Below, piece after piece: positions 16,630-26,270 of a stretch of 64,000 nucleotides of DNA. The stretch's first letter is position 1; each line of letters opens with the position of its first letter. The stretch is from NCBI GenBank assembly GCA_012960755.1, contig DUAT01000105.1:25548-89547 (forward strand), in the 5' to 3' direction. Made by a program: the position numbers and the translations under genes. The DNA is from Gammaproteobacteria bacterium. Lineage in GTDB: Bacteria; Pseudomonadota; Gammaproteobacteria; Pseudomonadales; Azotimanducaceae_A. The notes beneath the pieces are model-generated. The model ran no database searches, was not told the DNA's origin, and saw nothing but the letters and a program-made list of their open reading frames with translations.

Positions 16630-18150
16630 TTACTGTGGCAACTGGCCCTGGAGCATATGGGGCTTAACCAGCAATCGTTCCAGGTACTCGAACAACAATT
16701 CCACGAGTATGGCCAGACAGGCAGCCGGAATCGCACCCTGAAGAATCAGGTCAGTATTATTCAAATTGAGGCCGGTGATAATTGGCTCCCCAAGACCCCC
16801 GGCGCCCACAAACGCCGCAAGTGTGGCGGTACCAATACTGATCACTGCGGCGGTTTTTACTCCCGCAAGAATATTCGGCATGGCCAATGGCAGGAGAATA
16901 TGCCACAGCTGTTGCCGTCGGGTCAGGCCAATGGCTTCTGCAACACGTTTTAAGACCGGGTCAATGGTAACCAACGCCGTGATCGTATTGCGCAGAATCG
17001 GTAGAATGGAATATAAAAACAGCGCAATGATCGCTGGTTCCTTGCCGATTCCAAACAAAGGAATCATCAACGCTAACAAGGCAAGTGAGGGAATGGTCTG
17101 GAGCAGACCGGCAATATAGACAACAACTCTCGAAATATTCTGGGACCTGAACACCAAAATCCCTGTCGACAGTCCAAACAGGCAACCCAGCGTCAGGGCA
17201 ATCGCTGTGAGTTCAAGATGGGTAATCGTGTTGGTAATAAGATTCTGCCAGAGTTCGTTTTCAGCAATTGTGGATTCTCCCAGACCCTCGTCTTTGAGAA
17301 ATTTCTGGGCCACCTCGGCAAAAGATTTTCCCTCGATAACAACTTCTGCGTTCAATGCACGCATCCTGTCATCGTCCATACGCCCTGCTAGCGATCCAAG
17401 TGCCTCAATCGCGCCAACAGGTAAATCACTTCGAACCAGGGGTGCAGCAAAATATTCGGGGAAATAACCTTTGTCATCCTCAAGAACGGCCAGATGATAT
17501 CGCGCCAGATCACCATCGGTTGAATAAGCGTCGGTGATATCCGTTTTGCCCTCATCTATCGCCTGATACGCCAGGGCATGTTCAATACCGGTTGGTTTGC
17601 CGCCAATCTGATAGGTTTTGTTCAGTCCTGGCCAGCCATCCTCGCGGTTGAGAAACTCATGGCTAAACGCCATTCTTAACTGGGGATGTGTTTTTAGTTC
17701 GCTGAGCTTGGTGATGCCCAGTTCTATCGCCTGGCTCTCTTTAAGCGAAATCGCATAGGTATTGTTGAAGCCAAAGGAACCAAGCATCTGCAGTTGATCC
17801 TTTGCCAGGAGCCGGTTCATTTCATCTATTTTTGGTGCTTTATCTTCAAGCTTTAAGATCACCTGACTCAGGGTGCCTGTGTACTCTGAATAAAGATCAA
17901 TCTCTGCGCCGCGCAGGGCCTCAAATGCAATCAGGGTACCCGCCAGTCCAAACTTACGCGTTACTGTGAACCCGGCCAGCTCCAGACGCTGGGCCAGAAT
18001 CTCCCCAAGCAGACGACCTTCATTGAAGCTTTTACTGCCAATCACAATGGGCTTCTGCACTGGAACAGTGGTTACATCTGCGGCGAACTCTTGCCCAGAT
18101 ACCGAATGGTTAAGTACACAGACCAACAGGAAAACCAGCGCCCTAATCAT
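16630..18150 (-). CDS. Osmoprotectant-type ABC transporter: binding protein-permease fusion
   Basis: A 506-residue fusion. A signal peptide (MIRALVFLLVCVLNHSVSG) precedes an OpuAC/ProX-type binding domain: PIVIGSKSFNEGRLLGEILAQ at its start, then DLYSEYTGT and ITDAYSTDGDL. From about residue 300 follows a permease with five or six helices and the EAA-type loop (AEAIGLTRRQQLWHILLPLAMPNILAGVKTA). Substrates of this family include glycine betaine, choline, carnitine or ergothioneine; which one is not readable. The ATG at 18150 overlaps the ATPase gene by eight bases. The binding domain comes first, the reverse of the permease-first EgtU-type order. Confidence 0.85.
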   Translation of the reverse strand: MIRALVFLLVCVLNHSVSGQEFAADVTTVPVQKPIVIGSKSFNEGRLLGEILAQRLELAGFTVTRKFGLAGTLIAFEALRGAEIDLYSEYTGTLSQVILKLEDKAPKIDEMNRLLAKDQLQMLGSFGFNNTYAISLKESQAIELGITKLSELKTHPQLRMAFSHEFLNREDGWPGLNKTYQIGGKPTGIEHALAYQAIDEGKTDITDAYSTDGDLARYHLAVLEDDKGYFPEYFAAPLVRSDLPVGAIEALGSLAGRMDDDRMRALNAEVVIEGKSFAEVAQKFLKDEGLGESTIAENELWQNLITNTITHLELTAIALTLGCLFGLSTGILVFRSQNISRVVVYIAGLLQTIPSLALLALMIPLFGIGKEPAIIALFLYSILPILRNTITALVTIDPVLKRVAEAIGLTRRQQLWHILLPLAMPNILAGVKTAAVISIGTATLAAFVGAGGLGEPIITGLNLNNTDLILQGAIPAACLAILVELLFEYLERLLVKPHMLQGQLPQ

Positions 18151-18892
18151 TCGGGTAGGCCTCGTTCCTGATCTGAAACAGTCGTTTGACGTAGTCGTTG
18201 GCAGGTGCATTACTCACGTCTTCAAGCTTACCTTGCTGGACAATCTGACCATCTTTCAAAATAACGAGGTACTGGGCGAGTTTTATCGCCTCCGCCATGT
18301 CATGGGTCACTAACAGTATCGAACGAGATTCTGCGGCCTGGAGTCGGATAAATTCATGGTGAATGGTCGCGCGTGTTATCGGGTCTAAAGCAGAAAAAGG
18401 TTCATCCAGTAACATCAAACGAGGATTCAGCATCATCGCGCGGCAGAGGCTAACCCGTTGCTGCTGCCCTCCGGAAAGGCTGTGAGGATAACGACTGGAA
18501 AACTCCAAAGGTAGTTCAAGCAGATCTAGTAGATAGCGGTAACGATCAGCAATCTCAATTGTCGACCACTTTTCAATACGAGCCATCAGTGTCACGTTTT
18601 CTTCCACAGTCAGATGCGGAAACAACCCACCGCCTTGTACGGCGTAACCCATTGTGCGACGTAACATGGCGATGTTGTCATAGTCCAGAAATTCGCCGTT
18701 GAGTTTTATCCGTCCAGAGTCAGGCACTACCAGACCATTAATAATTTGTAGCAATGTTGACTTCCCACTACCACTTTCACCAACAAGCGCCGTGGTTAAA
18801 TCGCCAGCTAATTGCAGGGAAACATCGTTGACGACGGTCTGGTCACCGTATGATTTTACTATGTTGAGAAGATCGACACTGGCGTCAGCCAA
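18143..18892 (-). CDS. ABC transporter ATPase, OpuA/ProV type
   Basis: A 249-residue ATPase that powers the binding protein-permease fusion encoded directly downstream. Walker A is GESGSGKST (about residues 38-46), the Q-loop is AVQGGGLFPHLTV, the signature is LSGGQQQRVSLCRAMM, Walker B is LMLLDEPFSALD, and the switch histidine is LLVTHDM. It lacks the C-terminal CBS domains of ProV/OpuAA, so ionic-strength sensing through CBS is not expected. Its coding region overlaps the fusion gene by eight bases, which supports one operon. Confidence 0.9.
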   Translation of the reverse strand: MADASVDLLNIVKSYGDQTVVNDVSLQLAGDLTTALVGESGSGKSTLLQIINGLVVPDSGRIKLNGEFLDYDNIAMLRRTMGYAVQGGGLFPHLTVEENVTLMARIEKWSTIEIADRYRYLLDLLELPLEFSSRYPHSLSGGQQQRVSLCRAMMLNPRLMLLDEPFSALDPITRATIHHEFIRLQAAESRSILLVTHDMAEAIKLAQYLVILKDGQIVQQGKLEDVSNAPANDYVKRLFQIRNEAYPND

Positions 18893-18938
18893 ACTAAAAA
18901 CCTTTTACTATTACCAACAAACATTGAGTATAGGCAAG

Positions 18939-20366
18939 TCAGCCAGACTCTGAAAGTGTAAGCCCCTGTTTTAGTTGTTGCAGGTACGACTCCAGTTCAT
19001 CGAGGCAGTCCGCACCCCTGCCCGCCTGGCGCAGATCCGCAATCCGGGAGAGCTGTGCATCAGGCTGACCTGTTTCCGCGAATATCTTTTGTCGATAGCG
19101 GTCCCAGCGTTCTTTTTCGTCCTCTTTGAGCGTTTTCGGGAAGTTTCTGGCCCGATATCGGAATAACATTTCCGGCAATCGCGGATCCTGGAAGCTCATA
19201 GCAAAACCAGATAAATCGTCGGGGTTTGCATCTCTCACTTCACCCATGGTCTGTTTGTCAGCTGATGAGAAAAAATCGCCCTGGTATAACATCAGGTCCG
19301 GATTATCCGTGTCTTCAAAATTCGTCAAACGAAACGCTGCCTCAATCTTTTCAACAATGCCACTCACCCGTTGCAACCGTTTCATGTTAGTTACACATTG
19401 TTCAACCTGAACCTCGAGCCGATCTTCCTGTCCTTTCAGGGTGGACAGCGGCGCTATTGCCGGGCACCGATTGATGTGAATCGTTTTCAGCGGGATTCTC
19501 TCTTGCCCATCTTCAAGATCTTCCCGCGCGGTGAAAATTCTTCGATGTAATTCCTTCGGATCCAGGTCGATCAAATCTTGTGGATCTTTCTTTAAATCAA
19601 AACAAATCACCCCGTTGGGGTTGGTCGGATGAACGCAAAGCGGCAACACCAGTGTTAAACACGCCTGTTTTGCGGGGTACATGGACGAAACATGGACAAT
19701 CGCGTTTTTACCCAGTGGATACAACTGCCTCACTACCTCGCGTTTTTGCCTCAGTCCAAAAAGGTAGCTGTAAAGTTTTGGCTGCGCCAGACGCAGTTTT
19801 TTAGTCAGGCCAATGGTTGCCAGTACATCTGATAACGCATCATGGGCATCCTCGTGGCCAACGCCATTCGCAGCGGCCAACGCTTCCAGACGAAACGAGG
19901 GCACCCCTTCATCATTTACCGGCCAGACAAAACCATCCGGTCTTAGCGCGTGCGCCATACGAAACAGGTCAATCACATCCCAGCGGGAATTTCCGCTCTG
20001 CCATTCACGGGCATAGGGATCGTAAAAATTTCGGTACAGGAGATTACGGGTAAACTCATCATCGAATCGGATACTGTTGTAACCGCAGACACAGGTTCCG
20101 GGAATCGCAAATTCGCGATGGATTTTCTTGATAAACGCCGCTTCATTGAGACCCTGCTGTTGAATAGACAGGACACTGATCCCGGTCACCAGAATCGCTT
20201 CTGGATTCGGCACCGTATCATTGCCCGGGTAACAAAACAGATTCAAGGGCGTAGAAATAGTGTTTAATTCAGCATCAGTGCGTACTGCTGCGAACTGAAT
20301 AGCACGATCAGTCGCCGGATTGGTGCCCGTGGTTTCGTAGTCGTACCAGTAAACTGAATCACTCAT
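18939..20366 (-). CDS. sbcB: Exodeoxyribonuclease I SbcB
   Basis: A 475-residue exonuclease I, which degrades single-stranded DNA 3' to 5' in recombination and mismatch repair. The DEDDh domain is clear: WYDYETTGTNP (D and E), FDDEFTRNLLYRNFYDPY (D), and AHDALSDVLATIGL with the HD pair. The SH3-like and helical C-terminal domains follow, including the RYRARNFPKTL segment conserved in ExoI. Length matches the E. coli protein (475). The stop lies 46 bases before the ABC ATPase start on the same strand. Confidence 0.94.
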   Translation of the reverse strand: MSDSVYWYDYETTGTNPATDRAIQFAAVRTDAELNTISTPLNLFCYPGNDTVPNPEAILVTGISVLSIQQQGLNEAAFIKKIHREFAIPGTCVCGYNSIRFDDEFTRNLLYRNFYDPYAREWQSGNSRWDVIDLFRMAHALRPDGFVWPVNDEGVPSFRLEALAAANGVGHEDAHDALSDVLATIGLTKKLRLAQPKLYSYLFGLRQKREVVRQLYPLGKNAIVHVSSMYPAKQACLTLVLPLCVHPTNPNGVICFDLKKDPQDLIDLDPKELHRRIFTAREDLEDGQERIPLKTIHINRCPAIAPLSTLKGQEDRLEVQVEQCVTNMKRLQRVSGIVEKIEAAFRLTNFEDTDNPDLMLYQGDFFSSADKQTMGEVRDANPDDLSGFAMSFQDPRLPEMLFRYRARNFPKTLKEDEKERWDRYRQKIFAETGQPDAQLSRIADLRQAGRGADCLDELESYLQQLKQGLTLSESG

Positions 20367-20461
20367 AAGGCGATCATCACACAGGATATGACCGGAGACA
20401 AAGCCATGTATAATCGCCCCTTTCTTTGGATATGTGTGATGGACAGGTGCACAACAACCCC

Positions 20462-21856
20462 ATGATGGACAACAATAATAACAATAGTACTAGAACCCTC
20501 ATGTTATTTCTCGGACCGGTCATTGCAGCGATGGTTTTTTATTCCCTGGCGGCTGCCGGCTGGGACTCTAAAGCTTGCTGGACCGGTGCAGTCGCCACCA
20601 TCTGTGCACTCTGGTGGATATTTGAACCGATTCCGATACCCGCCACGTCTTTGCTACCTATTGGCCTGCTTCCGATGTTCGGTGTGCTGACACCAACTCA
20701 GGTAGGGGCAGCATACGGAAGTCCCCTGGTACTGCTGCTAATGGGAGGGTTTATCCTGTCAACAGCGATGGAAAAGAGCGGCGCCCATCGCCGGGTTGCG
20801 TTGACCATGGTTAATCTCTTCGGTGGTACAAGCAGTCGAAGGCTGGTATTCGGTTTTATGGCAGCAGCCGCACTGTTGAGCATGTGGATATCCAACACCG
20901 CGACGACACTGATGCTATTGCCGGTTGCTCTTGCGGTGATTGAGCGATCAAAAGACGAAAACCTCCCCACGCCACTATTGTTAGGCATAGCATACGCAGC
21001 CAGTGTCGGTGGCATTGGTACACCAATCGGTACGCCACCAAATCTGTTTTTCAGGCAGATTTATGAAGAATACACAGGCATTGAAGTCGGATTCCTTACC
21101 TGGATGACCTGGGGTGTGCCGGTGGTGGTCCTGTTTGTACCTATTATTGCCCTGTGGCTAACTCGAACCCTGAATTACAAGGGCACTATTGAGATGCCGA
21201 AGGTGCAGGCCTGGACAGTCGAAGAAAAACGCGTGTTTTATGTTTTTTCCCTGACTGCGCTCGCCTGGGTGACCCGAAGCCAGCCCTTTGGCGGCTGGAG
21301 CGGCTGGCTAGACTTAAAGAGCGCGAACGACGCCAGCGTTGCCCTGATTGCCGTCGTAGTCATGTTCCTGGTACCCAACGGCAAAGGAGAAAAGTTACTC
21401 GACTGGAAAACCGCAAACAGGATCCCCTGGGGCATGCTGATTCTTTTCGGCGGAGGTATTGCAATTGCAAAAGCGTTTGTGGTCTCTGGCCTGAGTGAGC
21501 AGTTGGGTGAAGCGCTATCCAGCATCGCCACCTGGAACATCGTGTTAATGATAGCGACAATCTGCCTGGTGATTACTTTCCTGACTGAAATGACAAGCAA
21601 TACAGCCACCACGGCACTGATGATGCCAATCCTAGCGACCGCGGCAATTGCGGCAAGCATTGAACCGACGCTGTTAATGGTCCCTGCGGCGATGAGCGCC
21701 AGCTGCGCGTTTATGCTGCCAGTCGCGACTGCACCTAATACCATCATGTTCAGCTCTGGTCGATTCCCAATAAAAGTTATGGTGAGAGAAGGATTCGTCC
21801 TCAACCTGATTGGCGTCGGCGTTATTACGCTGATTGCTGCCACGATGCTTTGGTAG
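20462..21856 (+). CDS. DASS-family sodium/dicarboxylate (anion) symporter
   Basis: A 464-residue inner-membrane carrier of the divalent anion:sodium symporter (SLC13/DASS) family, with about eleven hydrophobic segments. The two sodium-site motifs are present: the first copy SNTATTLMLLPVALAV, with GGIGTPIGTPPNLFF, and the second copy TSNTATTALMMPIL with ATAPNTIMF. Substrates are probably C4-dicarboxylates or sulfate; the sequence does not decide. The start is uncertain: TTG 20426, ATG 20432 and ATG 20462 are all in frame. The last gives a normal-length N-terminus beginning with an asparagine run. Confidence 0.88.
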   Translation: MMDNNNNNSTRTLMLFLGPVIAAMVFYSLAAAGWDSKACWTGAVATICALWWIFEPIPIPATSLLPIGLLPMFGVLTPTQVGAAYGSPLVLLLMGGFILSTAMEKSGAHRRVALTMVNLFGGTSSRRLVFGFMAAAALLSMWISNTATTLMLLPVALAVIERSKDENLPTPLLLGIAYAASVGGIGTPIGTPPNLFFRQIYEEYTGIEVGFLTWMTWGVPVVVLFVPIIALWLTRTLNYKGTIEMPKVQAWTVEEKRVFYVFSLTALAWVTRSQPFGGWSGWLDLKSANDASVALIAVVVMFLVPNGKGEKLLDWKTANRIPWGMLILFGGGIAIAKAFVVSGLSEQLGEALSSIATWNIVLMIATICLVITFLTEMTSNTATTALMMPILATAAIAASIEPTLLMVPAAMSASCAFMLPVATAPNTIMFSSGRFPIKVMVREGFVLNLIGVGVITLIAATMLW

Positions 21857-21864
21857 TCGAGATG

Positions 21865-22974
21865 TTAGGGAGCGGAAGCTAACCGACCAAGCGCCGTTTT
21901 TCTTTCAGGTTCGCGGAGCTCCGAGAGTTCGATGGATTTCTCTATAAAACCTTCAAACGAGGCGCTTTGTTCTAACAGCTGTGTAAATGCCGGTACCCAG
22001 TCCTGGTAAGCCCCCACCGCACCAATCTTTGCATTGTTGATCCCGGATTCCATCCAGTATTCATAGACGGCAGGTTCGGAATTTTTTGCTGTGATGGCGT
22101 TTTCCTGTCCACGCCAGCTTTGTTTGAGCCCGGCATATGCCTGGCGCAACTCGGTAATGTATTGAGCCTTGTCAGCACGTTTTTGTTCCACTGAAATACT
22201 TTCCCCATAAAGCGAATCAAGATGACGCCGTGTTTCAAGAATTAGATCGACAACAGCATGTCGCTGCGCCTGATCAGCGAGATACACATCATATTCCTCC
22301 TGGCGGTTTTTCGACGCCAACCACAATTTAACGCTGTGTCGTTCCACTGCCGTCGCAAAACTCTCATTGAACGTGGTATCACCCGCCAGGTACAGGATCT
22401 TGTGCGCCAACTCATGGAATATTAGCGAGGCTAATCGTTCATCAGAACGAAGAATAAAGGTATTCAGCAGAGGGTCCGAAAACCAGCCAAGGGTTGAATA
22501 GGCTGCGACGCCACCCATATAAACGTCAAAGCCAGACTCTCGCATGTTATTGGCAAAAAATTCAGCGTCTTGCTTTTTGAAAAACCCCTTGTAACTGACA
22601 CAACCTGCGATGGGATAGCAGAACGTTTCCATGGTCAAAGAAAATTCAGCGGCTGAAAAGACATTCCAGACAACATAGGACTTACCCGTATCGACATAAC
22701 TGTTGAAAGTGTCCCCGACGGGTAAACCAATATTGGATTCGGCAAAAGCCCTTAATTCCTGGGTGAGCTTCAACCTTTCCTGGACCTCTTCAGGTACCGA
22801 ATCATCCTCCAGCACATCTTCAACAGCCCGGCGATTCGATAGCAAAGATAATTGCCCGGCGATCGCCTGTTGGTAGTATGACAAACTGGAACAGCCGGTG
22901 CTGCTACCACTGAATGCCACTATGAGCAGCCAATACAGACTTCTCCTGACGTCTCGGTTCCATTGTCGACTCAA
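21865..22974 (-). CDS. Putative zinc aminopeptidase lipoprotein (Aminopep family)
   Basis: A 369-residue protein of the predicted aminopeptidase family COG4324. It has an N-terminal lipoprotein signal (LLIVAFSGSSTGC, with the lipobox ending SSTGC). A zinc-binding HELAHK motif and a downstream NESFATAVE glutamate are typical of gluzincins. An upstream frame is open to 23169 but would overlap the divergent gspA gene. TTG 22974, with AAGGGG about seven bases upstream, puts the signal peptide at the N-terminus and is preferred. It should sit in the periplasm facing the outer or inner membrane. The substrate is unknown. Confidence 0.75.
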   Translation of the reverse strand: MSRQWNRDVRRSLYWLLIVAFSGSSTGCSSLSYYQQAIAGQLSLLSNRRAVEDVLEDDSVPEEVQERLKLTQELRAFAESNIGLPVGDTFNSYVDTGKSYVVWNVFSAAEFSLTMETFCYPIAGCVSYKGFFKKQDAEFFANNMRESGFDVYMGGVAAYSTLGWFSDPLLNTFILRSDERLASLIFHELAHKILYLAGDTTFNESFATAVERHSVKLWLASKNRQEEYDVYLADQAQRHAVVDLILETRRHLDSLYGESISVEQKRADKAQYITELRQAYAGLKQSWRGQENAITAKNSEPAVYEYWMESGINNAKIGAVGAYQDWVPAFTQLLEQSASFEGFIEKSIELSELREPERKTALGRLASAP

Positions 22975-23085
22975 ATCCTGACCCCTTTCCTTTGGTGACG
23001 GGTACACCTGCTTTTTGCAACATAGCTGGTGCAAAGTACAGCCGCCTGCTATTGTGACGCTACACATGATCTGCTCCCGAAAAAC

Positions 23086-24840
23086 ATGTACAACGACTAT
23101 TTCGGTCTCACAGATACACCGTTTTCCATAGCGCCGAACCCTCAGTATCTCTACATGAGCGAGCGCCATCGAGAGGCACTTGGACTGCTGCTTTATGGTA
23201 TCAAGAGTGACGGTGGTTTCTTAGTGCTAACCGGAGAAGTTGGCACTGGGAAAACAACCGTTAGCCGATGTTTTCTGGAACAGGTACCGGAAAACGTTGA
23301 TACCGCTTACATACTTAATCCGAAGCTGACTTCCAGCGAGCTACTCGCGACGATCTGTGACGATCTTCATATCGATTACGATGAACACGCCAGCATCAAG
23401 ATACTGGTCGACAAGCTCAACGAATTTTTACTCGCGTCACATCAACAGCATCGACATACCGTTGTCATTATCGACGAGGCTCAGAATCTATCGGTTGAGG
23501 TGCTGGAACAATTGCGCCTGCTGACCAATCTCGAAACCAACCAACGTAAACTGCTGCAAATCATTTTACTGGGCCAACCCGAGCTGCTCACTCTACTGGC
23601 TCGACCCGAACTGCGCCAGTTGTCCCAGAGAGTCACCGCCCGTTTCCATCTCGATGCACTGACCGCCGATGAAGTGAGGGAGTACATTCAGCATAGATTA
23701 GAAGTGGCCGGTGCCAAGGGGATGTTGTTTCCACCGGCAACGAGCAAGCGGGTTTTCCGGATCACCAGTGGCATTCCAAGATTAATTAACCTCGTCTGTG
23801 ACCGTGCTTTATTGGGAGCCTATGTCCAGAACCAATTGCGTGTTGATGTCAAAACCCTGAACCAGGCAGCATTGGAAGTGCTGGGATCGCAACAGTTATC
23901 GACGAAAAACTGGAAAATAACAGCCATGGCCGCTTCAGTGGCAGCACTCGTTGTTGTCGGTCTGCTGCTGTTCAATGTTGCAGGAATACAAACTAAACTA
24001 CCGCAGGCACCTTTCTACTCCAATCAGCAAGCGCCTGCGAACACCTTGCGTGGACTCGTAAAGACGATCACAGGGGGAGCTGAAACTGGAGAAGAAGAAC
24101 AATCTTCAGAGGCAACTGTGATTGACTCCAAAGAAAAACAACTCGATACATTCACTGTGATCGAGCCCGAAGCACCAGAGACAACCCCTGTGGCTGTCAT
24201 TATTGCACCGATAATGGCCATTGAACCCGTTTCAATGGATTCGGTCCAGGGACTCGCGTCTGAGAGCGAAGCGTTTATCGAGCTCTACAGTATCTGGGGT
24301 AGTGAAGTTGTGTTAAGCCCTGATACCGACCCTTGCAGCATCGCAGCCTCCACAGGGTTAAAGTGTTTCACCCGGTTAGGTAGTTTGCGGGACGTTCTGC
24401 ATATCAATCGGCCGGTGATCATTAATTTACCTGTCCAGAATGAACCTGCTTATTTTCTGGTCACCGGTGTCACGGATCAGCTCGTCACCCTAACGGCCGA
24501 CAAAAAGTCTTTCCCGGTAGATAAATATGAATTCATGACTCTATGGGATGGTAGATACACGTTACTGTGGCAGTTGCCTCCTACCTATATTGGACCCAGT
24601 AAACCGGGGGATAGTGGCGCGACTGTCGACTGGCTGTACGACAATTTAGCGCCCGCGGCGACTGGGGCGGCGCCAAGGAAAGGCGTAACTTATGGCACCG
24701 ATCTCGAGCAGAAAATCAAACGTTTTCAAATGTCAGTAGGTCTTGTACCGGATGGTATAGTCGGCGTGCAAACCTGGATCCACATCAACAGCCAGTATGG
24801 ACGTTCCATTCCCTTTATCCACGAAGACGGTAAAGGTTGA
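23086..24840 (+). CDS. gspA: GspA/ExeA-type ATPase with peptidoglycan-binding domain
   Basis: A 584-residue bitopic protein. The N-terminal AAA domain starts MYNDYFGLTDTPFSIAPNP and carries Walker A GEVGTGKTT (50-58) and Walker B VVIIDEAQNL. A single transmembrane helix follows at about 280-300. The periplasmic part is a poorly conserved linker, a C39-like region, and a C-terminal peptidoglycan-binding domain (LEQKIKRFQMSVGLVPDGIVGVQTW). In Aeromonas and Vibrio, GspAB inserts the type II secretin GspD through the cell wall. ATG 23086 is chosen because the family begins there. gspB follows after three bases. Confidence 0.88.
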   Translation: MYNDYFGLTDTPFSIAPNPQYLYMSERHREALGLLLYGIKSDGGFLVLTGEVGTGKTTVSRCFLEQVPENVDTAYILNPKLTSSELLATICDDLHIDYDEHASIKILVDKLNEFLLASHQQHRHTVVIIDEAQNLSVEVLEQLRLLTNLETNQRKLLQIILLGQPELLTLLARPELRQLSQRVTARFHLDALTADEVREYIQHRLEVAGAKGMLFPPATSKRVFRITSGIPRLINLVCDRALLGAYVQNQLRVDVKTLNQAALEVLGSQQLSTKNWKITAMAASVAALVVVGLLLFNVAGIQTKLPQAPFYSNQQAPANTLRGLVKTITGGAETGEEEQSSEATVIDSKEKQLDTFTVIEPEAPETTPVAVIIAPIMAIEPVSMDSVQGLASESEAFIELYSIWGSEVVLSPDTDPCSIAASTGLKCFTRLGSLRDVLHINRPVIINLPVQNEPAYFLVTGVTDQLVTLTADKKSFPVDKYEFMTLWDGRYTLLWQLPPTYIGPSKPGDSGATVDWLYDNLAPAATGAAPRKGVTYGTDLEQKIKRFQMSVGLVPDGIVGVQTWIHINSQYGRSIPFIHEDGKG

Positions 24841-24843
24841 ACC

Positions 24844-25488
24844 ATGTCATATATCCTGGACGCCCTGAACAAGTCTGAGCAAGAGCGCCAGTCGAAAACG
24901 ACGCCGGACTTGAGTTCGGTTCATCGCAGGCCGCCCACCAAAGCATCGCCAAGTCGTTGGTTGTTGACCCTGATTGTTCTGGCAGTGGTGAATACGATGG
25001 GGCTTTGGCTATTCTGGGTCAATCAGGATTCGACAACGATTGTCAGCTCTGAAAACACCGCATCTGCAGCCGATTCCCTGGAACAGACTGCCAATTTACA
25101 ATTGCCTCTGTTCGGGAGCCCAACACATGAAACTCCCAAAGATCAATACAGCGCACCCCGAGACGCCATGAACGAAGAGCGGGAATCCCTGAGCCTGTTG
25201 ATCACACCAACGGGAACCTCACCTATATACGCTGAGAGCCAACCGGTGAACATCTCTGAGTTACCGAGAAATGTGCAGCGCCAGATTCCAGACCTCCAAT
25301 TTTCCAGCCATTTGTTTTCCGATGATAGAAGCTTCCGAATGGTTAATATCAACGGCAATATGTTGCGGGAGGGCGAGTATATCAATGACGAATTACGGCT
25401 GGAAGAAATTACTACAGACGGCGTGATATTGAACTACCAGCACTACACGTTCGAAATCAGCATACTTCGTGATTGGAGGTACAATTAA
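24844..25488 (+). CDS. gspB: Type II secretion assembly protein GspB
   Basis: A 214-residue GspB. It begins MSYILDALNKSEQERQ, the conserved cytoplasmic start of the family, followed by one transmembrane helix (about 39-60). A low-complexity linker leads to the C-terminal T2SSB domain with VNISELPRNVQRQIPDLQFSSHLFS, INGNMLREGEYI and LEEITTDGVILNYQ. It partners GspA in secretin assembly. It starts three bases after gspA, so the pair is one operon. No other type II secretion gene is in the window. Confidence 0.9.
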   Translation: MSYILDALNKSEQERQSKTTPDLSSVHRRPPTKASPSRWLLTLIVLAVVNTMGLWLFWVNQDSTTIVSSENTASAADSLEQTANLQLPLFGSPTHETPKDQYSAPRDAMNEERESLSLLITPTGTSPIYAESQPVNISELPRNVQRQIPDLQFSSHLFSDDRSFRMVNINGNMLREGEYINDELRLEEITTDGVILNYQHYTFEISILRDWRYN

Positions 25489-25490
25489 GA

Positions 25491-26267
25491 CTAGTTTGGT
25501 GCCGAAGAATTCGGTTCCTGTTGTATCCGATTTTGCAAATCTACCAGTCGCTGATTGACCTGCTGTCGATATAGATCAATTACCTCGATGGCCTCTTCGA
25601 CCTCTTTGACTTTCTTTTCCATAGAAGAGATCGAACGGCGGTTGCCTTCCACAAGGTCCTCCTGATCCTGCATTTGGCCCCTGACAAGAGACACAGCTGT
25701 GGTCATTTCTGAATTGTCGTTAATTAAACCCTGTCGCACAGCCACCATAGCATCGGACAAACGGACAAAGTCTGTGGTCACCCTAAGCAAATTGGCAATG
25801 ACTGTTTCCATACTCCCATCACGAGCCTTATTCGTTGCCCTGACGGTTTCAAGTTGCTTTTCCAGTTCCTCCAGCTTCGGCCTGTTCTGCCGGTAAGCGA
25901 CCTTCCACAATTTATCGATCTCCGAAAACGAGGTCTCCTGCTTGCTTTGAATCACCTGCAGAGTTTTTGACACGTCAGTACCGGTGGCAGCTAAACGGTC
26001 TTCCAGGTCCCGAATGTTTTTCTGACCCTGGGTAAGCACCTGGTTCGCCTGATCAAGTTTTTGCCGGACCTCAAACAGTGTGAAACCGCCAACACCCATC
26101 ATGATCGCCATCAGAACAAGGCTAAACACCAACATACCGTTGAAGTTGCTCTGCTTGGGAGCCTCGGTCCGACCACTGCGTCGATAGGATGCCACCTGAT
26201 CCCGCGCTGGTTTGATGGAAGGTATTTCAACTTTTTTTGATTTGTCGTTCATCAGAACATAAACCAC
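25491..26267 (-). CDS. Membrane-anchored coiled-coil protein of unknown function
   Basis: A 258-residue protein that I cannot name. A basic N-terminal region (1-43) is followed by one transmembrane helix (about 44-64, GMLVFSLVLMAIMMGVGGF) and then a long heptad-rich coiled coil to about residue 245. It probably spans the inner membrane with a rod-like periplasmic domain. A GTG start at 26267 has GGAG eight bases upstream, but that GGAG is part of a hairpin; ATG 26252 is an alternative. It converges on gspB with a two-base gap. A link to GspAB function would be speculative. Confidence 0.6.
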   Translation of the reverse strand: MVYVLMNDKSKKVEIPSIKPARDQVASYRRSGRTEAPKQSNFNGMLVFSLVLMAIMMGVGGFTLFEVRQKLDQANQVLTQGQKNIRDLEDRLAATGTDVSKTLQVIQSKQETSFSEIDKLWKVAYRQNRPKLEELEKQLETVRATNKARDGSMETVIANLLRVTTDFVRLSDAMVAVRQGLINDNSEMTTAVSLVRGQMQDQEDLVEGNRRSISSMEKKVKEVEEAIEVIDLYRQQVNQRLVDLQNRIQQEPNSSAPN

Positions 26268-26270
26268 TTA

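Noticed and set aside
23029..23169. Overlapping N-termini of the zinc peptidase lipoprotein and gspA
   Set aside because: Both longer readings are artefacts of open frames. Starts at TTG 22974 and ATG 23086 give a proper lipoprotein signal and a standard GspA start with a 111-base gap.
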